The position numbers and the translations under genes are program-made. From assembly GCA_964399625.1 (NCBI GenBank), contig CAYNSB010000066.1, positions 1 to 16,539 of the forward strand: a stretch of DNA of 16,539 nt, written 5' to 3'. Under the pieces are notes generated by a model that saw only the letters and a list, made by a program, of their open reading frames with translations, did no database searches and was not told the DNA's origin. Positions 6,301-12,989 of the stretch are shown piece by piece. Positions within the stretch are counted from its first letter, which is position 1. The number at the start of each line of letters is the position of its first letter. Source of the DNA: CAYNSB01 sp964399625 (GTDB taxonomy: Bacteria > Planctomycetota > Phycisphaerae > Phycisphaerales > UBA1924).

Positions 6301-7908
6301 TCAAACCTTCCGATCCAGCAGGCGATACGCCACCGCCTCCGCGACGTGCTCGTTCGTCACACGCTCGCTCTGGGCGAGGTCCGCGATCGTGCGTGAGAGC
6401 CTGCGGATCTTGTCGTACGCGCGGGCGGAAAGGCCCAGTTCCGTCATCGCCGCGCCCAGCATCGAGCGTGCCGCCTCATCCATCGGCGCGAGCTGATCCA
6501 GTTGCTTCCCGGACAGCCTCGCGTTGGGCACGCCCGCACCCTGGCGCTTGATCTGCCGCTCGCGTGCGCGCGCCACCTCGGCCCGCATCGCCGCGGAACT
6601 CTGTCCCGCGGGCGCTCCCGACAGTTGCTTGAACGGTACGGCCGGGGCCTCCACGTGCATGTCGATGCGATCCAGCAGGGGCCCGCTCAATCGCGAGAGG
6701 TACCGATCCATCTCGCGCTTGCCCACCTCGCCCGCGGGCATGTCTCCCTTGGGCGTCGGGTTCATCGCCGCGACGAGCATGAAGTTCGCCGGGAACCGCA
6801 CCGCCGAGTGCGAGCGCGCGATCGTGACGACGTGGTCCTCCATGGGCTGGCGCAGCGTCTCGAGCACCATCCGCGGGAACTCGGGCAGCTCGTCGAGAAA
6901 GAGCACGCCCCGGTGCGCGAGGCTGATCTCGCCGGGCTTGGGCACCGCCCCACCGCCGACGATCGCCGGCACGCTTGCGGTGTGGTGCGGCGCGCGCACG
7001 GGGCGCGTCGTCACGAGCCCCTGCCCCGGCGCGAGCGCGCCCGCCGCCGAGTAGATGCGTGTGATCTCCACCGCCTCGGCGGGCGTCAGCGGCGGCAGCA
7101 CGCCCGGCAGCGCCTTAGCCATCATCGTCTTGCCCGTGCCCGCGGGCCCGAGCATGAGGATGTTGTGCCCGCCCGCGGCCGCGATGACGATCGCGCGCTT
7201 GACCGACTCCTGCCCGCGCACCTCCGCGAAATCGATCGGGGCCGCAGCGCTGGAGAGCATTCCTTCGATGTCCGCTGGCGGGTGCGGGCGCGACTCCAAC
7301 CGCCCGGTCGCGATCCCGACAAGCTCCGTGAGCGTGCGCACGCCGATCACCTCGATGCCCGGCACGACCGCCGCCTCGCTGGCGTTGTCGGCGGGCACGA
7401 TGACGCCCCGTTTGCCCTGGGCCTGCGCGAGCGCCGCCATCGCGATCGCGCCCTTCACGGGGCGCACACGCCCGTCGAGCGCGAGCTCGCCCGCGACGAG
7501 GTACGCGCGAAGGTCCAGCGGCTCGTGCTCGGGCGCTTCGGGGTGGGTCGGAAGTCGAGCGCCCGTTCGTGTCACGCTGGCGCCGGCGGCGCGCTCAGAC
7601 TGGGGTCGGGTGCCCTGCGCGATCACGCCCTGAACGCCCAGCAGCCCCAGCGCGATCGGCAGGTCGTAGAGCGGGCCCTCTTTGCGCACGTCCGCGGGCG
7701 CAAGGTTGATGAGCGTTCGCCCACGCGGGAACACGAACCCTGAGTTACCCAGGGCCGAGCGGACGCGCTCGACGGACTCCTTCACCGCGGCATCGGGGAG
7801 CCCCACCACGGTGTGCTTGGCTTCGTCACCCTCATCGAGATCGACCTCGACCTCGCACGGGAGGGCGTCGATGCCGTGGAGCAAATAGGACTGAACACGA
7901 GCGAGCAT
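6301..7908 (-). CDS. comM: ComM/YifB-family Mg-chelatase-like AAA+ ATPase
   Basis: In naturally transformable Gammaproteobacteria, ComM is a hexameric helicase that extends branch migration during integration of foreign DNA; elsewhere its role is less clear. The 535-residue protein starts with the family pattern MLARVQSYLLHGIDA and VVGLPDAAVKESVERVRSA. It then has the Lon-like ChlI domain (to about 205) and the AAA+ module with Walker A GPAGTGKT (254-261), Walker B VLFLDE (335-340), sensor N383 and SGPLLDRIDMHVE (408-420), plus the C-terminal helical domain. Two departures stand out: an insert of about 35 polar residues near 99-133, and NPTPKG where most homologs have the cysteine-containing NPCPCG. 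ATG at 7908 gives the conserved N-terminus; the longer open frame upstream is not coding. The metallopeptidase gene follows after 42 bases. Confidence 0.94.
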   Translation of the reverse strand: MLARVQSYLLHGIDALPCEVEVDLDEGDEAKHTVVGLPDAAVKESVERVRSALGNSGFVFPRGRTLINLAPADVRKEGPLYDLPIALGLLGVQGVIAQGTRPQSERAAGASVTRTGARLPTHPEAPEHEPLDLRAYLVAGELALDGRVRPVKGAIAMAALAQAQGKRGVIVPADNASEAAVVPGIEVIGVRTLTELVGIATGRLESRPHPPADIEGMLSSAAAPIDFAEVRGQESVKRAIVIAAAGGHNILMLGPAGTGKTMMAKALPGVLPPLTPAEAVEITRIYSAAGALAPGQGLVTTRPVRAPHHTASVPAIVGGGAVPKPGEISLAHRGVLFLDELPEFPRMVLETLRQPMEDHVVTIARSHSAVRFPANFMLVAAMNPTPKGDMPAGEVGKREMDRYLSRLSGPLLDRIDMHVEAPAVPFKQLSGAPAGQSSAAMRAEVARARERQIKRQGAGVPNARLSGKQLDQLAPMDEAARSMLGAAMTELGLSARAYDKIRRLSRTIADLAQSERVTNEHVAEAVAYRLLDRKV

Positions 7909-8095
7909 GGGTTCGCAGCGTACCGAACAATGAGCGTATACGCCTGTGCCAGAACGTCCTATAACTTGCGGGTCGGGCACGTCACAGGACGCGTTGAGTC
8001 GCCCGATGGGGCATGCACTGCGGGAGCCCTCCCCACGCTGCGGCATGACGCCGCCGCGGCGAAAGCACGCCCCCGCGCCGCTCGATGTTTGCAGC
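7909..8095. promoter_or_regulatory. Divergent intergenic region between comM and the LamG gene
   Basis: These 187 bases must hold the start signals for both divergent genes. A perfect 10-base palindrome GCGTATACGC lies at 7934-7943, about 25 bases before the comM ATG; its TATACG could be a weak -10 for comM. TATAAC at 7960-7965 could be a -10 for the plus-strand gene, leaving a leader of roughly 120 bases. Neither has a good -35 at the right distance, so the assignments are tentative. The rest is GC-rich without clear structure. Confidence 0.3.
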
Positions 8096-9430
8096 ATGGT
8101 CTCAACCCGACGCTGGATAACAGTGATGGTCTGCGTGCTCGTGGCGGCGCTGACGCCCACCGCACGCGCCGCGGTCGGAACGGTTCTGCTCGTGGTGAGC
8201 AACTCGGCGAGCCTGTCGTCGAACGAGTCGGCGAAGAAGACGCTCATCGAGGGCTGGGGATACACCACCTCGCTGATCTCGGCCTCGTCCACGCAGGCGA
8301 CGTTCGACACGAGCGTGCGCGCGGCGAGCGTCGCGTACGTCTGCGAGAGCGCCAGCTCGGCCTCGCTGGGCTCCAAGCTCGCGGGCGCGCCGATCGGCGT
8401 CGTCTTCGAGCAGATGGGCTCGTCGAGCGCCTTTGGGACATCCTCCACCGCCACAGCGCTGACGGACACCAAGATCAACATCACCAACACCACGCACTAC
8501 ATCACGAGCGTGTTCCAGAGCGGGAACGTGACGATCGCCAACAGCACGCAGCCGATGTGGAAACTCACCGGCACGCTCGGCGGGATCACGACCCTGGGCA
8601 AGGACTCGCTGACCTCGACGCCGGCGCTTTGCCTGGTTGATTTCACCGGCACGATCACGCCCTCGGGCTCGGCGCAGGGGCGGCGTGTGACGATCCCGTT
8701 CGGCACGGGCTTCGACATGACGCAACTGACCGCGAGCGGCAAGACGCTGATCCAGCGGTCGATCGAGTGGTGCCTGCTGCCGGTCGCTCGCTGGAGGCTC
8801 GACGAGGGAACGGGCAGCGTCGCGTACGACTCGATCGATGTCGATCACGGCACGCTGGTGGGACCGACGTGGACGACCGCGGGCAAGATCCGCGGGGCGT
8901 TGACGTTCGACGGCGTGTCGGATTATGTAACCATCCCGGACGCGCCGCAGTTCGATGTGACCAAGGCGCTCACGGTCGCCGGGTGGATCAGGGGATCGTC
9001 GTGGAACGCGGGTGACGTGGACTGGGCGAACGTCATCCTGCGCAAGGGCGAGGCGAACCCGAATTGCTGGGAGTTGCACGTGGGCACGGCCAAAGCGTCG
9101 TTCGTGCTCGACGACTACGACGCGTATTCCTATCGCGGAAACACGACGCTCGCGACCAACACGTGGTACCACGTCGCGGCCACCTGGGACGGGGCGACGG
9201 TGAAGATCTATGTGAACGGCGTTCTGGACATGACGCCCGTGTCGCGGACGGGCACGATCAGCACCGACACAAGGCCGGTGTACCTGGGCGGACGCTGGGG
9301 AAACACCGACGTGACCAACGGCTCGGTCGATGACGTGCGCTTCTACAGCCGCGCCCTCACGCAGCCCGAGATCGCGGCGCTGATGATCCCGCAATGGATG
9401 GTTTCGAATTGGAAGGATGTCTCGCCCTGA
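8096..9430 (+). CDS. Secreted two-domain protein: uncharacterised N-terminal alpha/beta-like domain plus C-terminal LamG domain
   Basis: The 444-residue protein begins with a Sec signal peptide (MVSTRRWITVMVCVLVAALT, cleavage near ARA-A at 25-26), which is why I chose ATG 8096 over earlier in-frame codons. Residues ~27-228 form one domain with alternating predicted strands and helices: VGTVLLVVSNSASLSSNES, LIEGWGYTTSLISAS, VAYVCESASSASL, GVVFEQMG, and a closing GRRVTIPFG...LIQRSIEWCL. The pattern suggests a Rossmann/flavodoxin-like fold akin to ThuA/amidotransferase-like domains; this is inference. Residues ~230-432 are a concanavalin A-like LamG domain (WRLDEGTG, LTFDGVSDYVTIPD, TVAGWI, NTWYHVAATWDGATVKIYVNG, SVDDVRFYSRALTQPEI). 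LamG domains bind carbohydrate or protein ligands, or pack on enzymes. No anchor follows; the last residues are WMVSNWKDVSP. The dehydrogenase gene follows after 65 bases, with no obvious functional link. Confidence 0.87.
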   Translation: MVSTRRWITVMVCVLVAALTPTARAAVGTVLLVVSNSASLSSNESAKKTLIEGWGYTTSLISASSTQATFDTSVRAASVAYVCESASSASLGSKLAGAPIGVVFEQMGSSSAFGTSSTATALTDTKINITNTTHYITSVFQSGNVTIANSTQPMWKLTGTLGGITTLGKDSLTSTPALCLVDFTGTITPSGSAQGRRVTIPFGTGFDMTQLTASGKTLIQRSIEWCLLPVARWRLDEGTGSVAYDSIDVDHGTLVGPTWTTAGKIRGALTFDGVSDYVTIPDAPQFDVTKALTVAGWIRGSSWNAGDVDWANVILRKGEANPNCWELHVGTAKASFVLDDYDAYSYRGNTTLATNTWYHVAATWDGATVKIYVNGVLDMTPVSRTGTISTDTRPVYLGGRWGNTDVTNGSVDDVRFYSRALTQPEIAALMIPQWMVSNWKDVSP

Positions 9431-9438
9431 GCGGTCGT

Positions 9439-9470
9439 CCCGGGCGTAGATGCCGCCTTCACACGCCGGG
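9439..9470 (+). terminator. Possible weak hairpin after the LamG gene
   Basis: CCCGGGCGT at 9439-9447 can pair with ACGCCGGG at 9463-9470, giving eight pairs with one bulged G and a 15-base loop. No T tract follows, so it is not a standard intrinsic terminator. It could be a Rho-independent remnant or a chance fold in GC-rich DNA. Confidence 0.22.
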
Positions 9471-9495
9471 CGTCGCGCGCGCCGATGATTGGGGC

Positions 9496-11229
9496 ATGAA
9501 CTCGTCCAGCCGCGGCTCTGGCGGATCTCGGATCGGCTCCCCAGCCGCGGGAGCCCTTCGCCCGACGGGGCGGTCGATCGTGGCGAGTGCGCCCGTCAGC
9601 AGCGCGACGGGGCCCGTGCAGCCGGCCGACTCGAAGTTCTACGCGATCGATCCCCACAGCGGCAACGAGATCCCCACGCTGTTCATTGCGGCGTCGTCGG
9701 ACGACGTGGAGGCGGCGGGTTGGGCGGCGTGGCAGGCGTTCCACTCGGGCAAGGGACCGAATCTGCGCCCGCGCGAGGATCGGGCCACGCTGCTCGAGCG
9801 GATCGCCGATCACATCGCGGACCTGGGCGAGTCGCTGCTGGCGCTGGCCGCCGACGAGACGGGGCTGGGCCCCTCGCGTCTGATCTCCGAGCGCGATCGC
9901 ACGGTGCACACACTCCGGATGTTCGCGCAGGTCGTGAGGCAAGGGGATTGGGTCGAGGCCGCGATCGACTTGGCTCAGCCCAGCCGGCGCCCCCTGCCGC
10001 GCCCGGATCTTCGTCGCATGCTCCGCTCGCTGGGGCCGGTGGCCGTCTTCGGCGCGGGCAACTTCCCGCTGGCGTATTCCACGGGCGGGGGTGATACCGC
10101 CTCGGCGCTCGCGGCGGGCTGTCCCGTGATCGTGAAGGGGCACCCCGCGCACCCGGGCACAGGCGAGGCCGTGGCGCGGTGCATCGCCGACGCGGTCACG
10201 GAACTGGACTTCGAGCCCGGCACGTTCTCGTTCCTGCATTCGGGCGGCCCGCGCGAGATGGGCATCGGCCAGCAATTGGTGAAGCACCCGGCGGTCCGCG
10301 CCGTCGGGTTCACTGGCTCGGTGCCCGGCGGGCTCGCGCTCGCGCGCCTTGCCTCGGAGAGGCCCGACCCGATCCCCGTGTTCGCGGAGATGGGGAGCAC
10401 GAACCCCGTCTTCGTGCTGCCCGGCGCGGCCGAGGCGCAGCACGTCGCGATCGCCGAGCGGCTTGCGCAGAGCGCCACGAACTCGGCGGGGCAGATGTGC
10501 ACGTGCCCGGGTCTGCTCTTTGCCGTTCGAGGGCCCAGCGCCGAGGACCTGCTCAAGTCGCTCGCGCTCCATTTCAACCAGACGCCCCCGCTCACGATGC
10601 TCTCCCCTCGTACGCGTTCGCTCTACGCGCAGCGCGTGAGGGAGGTCGGCGCGGTGGCGGGCGTCGAGATCCGCGCCGGCTCGCCCAATCCCGGGCACGC
10701 GCCCACGTTGGACCACGCCGAGGAATGGAAGGTGGGCTCTCCGGTCCGCTGCTCCCCGGCGCTCTTCAAGACGGCGTTCGATACGTTCCGGCGCTCGCCC
10801 ACGCTCCACGAGGAGGTCTTCGGGCCCGCGCTGCTCGTCGTGCTTTGCGAATCGACGGACCAGCTCCTGGATGCCGCCGCGAGCGTGCACGGCTCGCTCA
10901 CCGGCACGATCTGGGCGGGTGCGGCCGACGCGGACCTGGCGATGGGCGTGCAGTCGGTGCTCGAGCAGCGCGTGGGACGGCTGATCTACAACGGCGTGCC
11001 CACCGGCGTCGAGGTCGCGGACGCAATGGTGCACGGCGGGCCCTACCCCGCGACCAATCAGGCGCACACCACCGCCGTGGGACCCCAGGCGATCCGCCGC
11101 TGGTGCCGCCCCGTGTGCTACCAGAACACGCCCGAGGCGTTCCTTCCGCCCGAGCTGCGTGCAAGCAACCCGCTCAACATCCGGCGCCTCGTCAACGGGC
11201 GCTGGCAGGACCCGACGCTGGAGACATGA
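9496..11229 (+). CDS. NAD(P)-dependent aldehyde dehydrogenase, alpha-ketoglutarate semialdehyde dehydrogenase type
   Basis: The 577-residue protein belongs to the aldehyde dehydrogenase superfamily. In the KGSADH subgroup, enzymes oxidise 2,5-dioxopentanoate to 2-oxoglutarate in non-phosphorylating pentose, hexarate or hydroxyproline breakdown. Evidence: VFGAGNFPLAYSTGGGDTAS with catalytic N189, VIVKGHPAHPGT with cofactor-binding K214, FTGSVPGGLAL, EMGSTNPVF with general base E298, GQMCTCPGL with nucleophile C335, EEVFGPALLVV, and the subgroup-typical C-terminus GGPYPATNQAHTTAVG, RRWCRPVCYQN and PPEL. The first ~45 residues are a low-complexity Ser/Gly/Ala/Pro extension before the canonical start at FYAIDPHSGNEIP; a later start is possible. 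No pathway partners (dehydratases, sugar transporters) are in view, so the substrate is uncertain. The 3' end overlaps the convergent membrane protein gene by 38 bases. Confidence 0.9.
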   Translation: MNSSSRGSGGSRIGSPAAGALRPTGRSIVASAPVSSATGPVQPADSKFYAIDPHSGNEIPTLFIAASSDDVEAAGWAAWQAFHSGKGPNLRPREDRATLLERIADHIADLGESLLALAADETGLGPSRLISERDRTVHTLRMFAQVVRQGDWVEAAIDLAQPSRRPLPRPDLRRMLRSLGPVAVFGAGNFPLAYSTGGGDTASALAAGCPVIVKGHPAHPGTGEAVARCIADAVTELDFEPGTFSFLHSGGPREMGIGQQLVKHPAVRAVGFTGSVPGGLALARLASERPDPIPVFAEMGSTNPVFVLPGAAEAQHVAIAERLAQSATNSAGQMCTCPGLLFAVRGPSAEDLLKSLALHFNQTPPLTMLSPRTRSLYAQRVREVGAVAGVEIRAGSPNPGHAPTLDHAEEWKVGSPVRCSPALFKTAFDTFRRSPTLHEEVFGPALLVVLCESTDQLLDAAASVHGSLTGTIWAGAADADLAMGVQSVLEQRVGRLIYNGVPTGVEVADAMVHGGPYPATNQAHTTAVGPQAIRRWCRPVCYQNTPEAFLPPELRASNPLNIRRLVNGRWQDPTLET

Positions 11230-12733
11230 GTGCGGCGAACGCGCGCGATTCGTCGGCGCGCACCTCGCGGATCCTGAGCGTGGGCCCGCTCGGGCCCGTG
11301 CCCAGCACCGCCAGCCGGCGGTATCGGGGCGGCACATCGAGCGAAGCCTCGTCCGCGACCACGCCACGATTGGGATAGGGCGCGAAGAAGCTCACGCGAT
11401 TGCCCGCTCCTGCGGGAACGGCAACCTGGTCGGGCCATTCGAGCGTGCGCGCACCAAGCGGCGAAAGCCCGCCCGGCGCATCCCACACCAGCAGCGTGTC
11501 CTGCCGCGGAACGTCCCTCAGCAGCGCCGCGACCTGCCGCCAAACCGCGTCCCGGTCCTTCACCGCCCGCGCCGTGATGCGATAGAGCTGCTCGGGAAGC
11601 CCACGCGGCGCGAGGAAGTACGCGCCCGTGTGCCCGAGCGTGATCGCCAACACCGCGGCCCAGCCAAAGACCTGGTTGCGCGCGAAGAGACCCCGCAGCA
11701 GCGCCATCGCGCACACCACCCCAACGCCCGGCAGCACGATCAAGAGGTAGCTCGGCTTGAGGTAGTACACGATGGCGTAGAACCCCAGCGGCATGAGCAT
11801 GCCCAGCAGGACGATCCGCAACGCGTGCGTGCCGCCTTGATCCTCGGGCCAGCGCCGGGGCGGGCGCGCGATGCGTGCCGCGATCCCGGCGAGCACGCCG
11901 ATCGCCAGCGGTGGCCCGGCGACGATGAGGAACCACGCGAAAAGCTTCTTCAGCATCGCGATATGCGCCGAGGCCGGCGCTCCGCCCAGCACCGAATTCG
12001 CGCGGAGCGCGAAGCCCATGACCTTGTCGCTCGCCGCCTTGTACGCCGCGAACCCACCCGCAATCTGCGCCGTGAGCGCCCAGGCGCACGCTGCGCCGAT
12101 CACCGCGATCAGGCCGGTGGCGAACGCGAGCCGCCAGGAGCGGGGCCAGGCGCGCACGAGTACGCACGCGCCGGCAAGCCCCGAGAGCATCGCGCCGCTC
12201 ACGGGGCGGATCATCCCCAGCAGGAAGAACAGCACGAACACGCCGGGCAGCAGCGTGCGCGGACGGCGCGCCAGCGGCACGCACCACGCCATGATGAGGC
12301 ACGCGAACATCGCATCCGCGACGTAGCACTCGGCGATCACGCTGGTGGACCACACCAGCGGATGCGAGAACGCGAGCAGCGCCGCCGCGAACCCAACCGC
12401 GCCCATCCCCAGGGAACGCATCGCTCGCGTGAGCGCGGCCCCACCGATGAGGAGCATGACCAGATTCACCAGTTGGTACGCGTGCGCGGGTCCGACGAGG
12501 CGGGCGGCGCCCTGCGCGAGCGCCACGTACAGCGGATACCCGGGCGCGTGCGGCGCCTCGTCGGCAATGCTGAAGTGGCTCAGCGCGAGCGTGAAGTTGA
12601 TCGGGTCCGCATCCGGCGGAAAGTCCGACCACGCGCGCACGTGCAGCGCAACGAGCAGCCCCACCAGCAGCAACGCCGGACCCCGAAGCACGCGTCCGAG
12701 CGCGCCCGGATCGGTACCAGATTCCTCGCTCAT
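11192..12733 (-). CDS. Polytopic membrane protein, probable GT-C-fold glycosyltransferase (DUF2723-like)
   Basis: The 513-residue protein has roughly ten hydrophobic helices over residues 19-400 and a soluble C-terminal part (about 405-513). The first extracytoplasmic loop carries D41-A-D43 and then E59-A-P-H62-A-P-G-Y-P-L-Y69. That arrangement recalls the acidic and H-P-P-G-Y/F-P-L-Y motifs of the DUF2723/protein O-mannosyltransferase-like GT-C family, which use lipid-linked sugars outside the membrane. The GT-C assignment is inference from these motifs and topology. Further features are SHPLVWSTSVIAECYVADA (about 124-142) and a Tyr-rich YAIVYYLKPSYLL segment. ATG at 12733 has GAGGAA-like purines upstream on the minus strand only weakly. 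The gene is divergent from the secreted repeat protein (256 bases apart) and convergent, with a 38-base overlap, with the dehydrogenase. The acceptor is unknown. Confidence 0.8.
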   Translation of the reverse strand: MSEESGTDPGALGRVLRGPALLLVGLLVALHVRAWSDFPPDADPINFTLALSHFSIADEAPHAPGYPLYVALAQGAARLVGPAHAYQLVNLVMLLIGGAALTRAMRSLGMGAVGFAAALLAFSHPLVWSTSVIAECYVADAMFACLIMAWCVPLARRPRTLLPGVFVLFFLLGMIRPVSGAMLSGLAGACVLVRAWPRSWRLAFATGLIAVIGAACAWALTAQIAGGFAAYKAASDKVMGFALRANSVLGGAPASAHIAMLKKLFAWFLIVAGPPLAIGVLAGIAARIARPPRRWPEDQGGTHALRIVLLGMLMPLGFYAIVYYLKPSYLLIVLPGVGVVCAMALLRGLFARNQVFGWAAVLAITLGHTGAYFLAPRGLPEQLYRITARAVKDRDAVWRQVAALLRDVPRQDTLLVWDAPGGLSPLGARTLEWPDQVAVPAGAGNRVSFFAPYPNRGVVADEASLDVPPRYRRLAVLGTGPSGPTLRIREVRADESRAFAALMSPASGPASAR

Positions 12734-12787
12734 GCGACCAAGAGCCTAGCGGCGCTCACGGCCACTCGCTGGGAATCTGGGCAAGGG

Positions 12788-12799
12788 CACATGCATGTG
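12788..12799. repeat. 12-base perfect palindrome
   Basis: CACATGCATGTG is a perfect 12-base palindrome in the divergent spacer, 55 bases upstream of the GT-C-like gene start. Its symmetry fits a dimeric regulator site, but a single copy of this length may be chance. Confidence 0.4.
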
Positions 12800-12839
12800 G
12801 TTCGTACAGCGTTCGCGCCGTGCGTGGTCCATTCGTGCG

Positions 12840-12879
12840 GCCGAACTCCGAATCTGACGGGCCGACTCGAAATCTGCGG
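12840..12879. repeat. Imperfect tandem direct repeat upstream of the repeat-protein gene
   Basis: Two abutting units, 12840-12860 (21 bases, GCCGAACTCCGAATCTGACGG) described by its blocks GCCGA, CTC, AATCTG and CGG, and 12861-12879 (19 bases) with the same blocks in the same order. They differ by small indels. The second ends about 20 bases before the candidate -10, where an activator or repressor would bind. Confidence 0.5.
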
Positions 12880-12897
12880 GTTGCTCACGCCGTCGTG

Positions 12898-12906
12898 TGG
12901 TAAATT
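12898..12906 (+). promoter_or_regulatory. Candidate extended -10 promoter for the repeat-protein gene
   Basis: TGGTAAATT fits an extended -10 (TGn followed by TAAATT) in an otherwise GC-rich stretch. TTGCTC at 12881-12886 resembles a -35, but the spacer of 14 bases is too short for a normal sigma-70 pair, so the extended -10 would have to carry the promoter. Transcription would start near 12913, giving a leader of about 77 bases that includes the strong Shine-Dalgarno GAGGAG at 12976-12981. Confidence 0.35.
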
Positions 12907-12989
12907 GGGACTCGAGGACGCGCTGGACGGATTCTCCGTTCGCCGGTCTCGGATCGCGTTTCGTTCCACACACTCGAGGAGAACCATCC

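Noticed and set aside
7946..8095. In-frame extension upstream of the LamG gene start.
   Set aside because: The extension has no export signal or family pattern, whereas ATG 8096 starts a perfect signal peptide.
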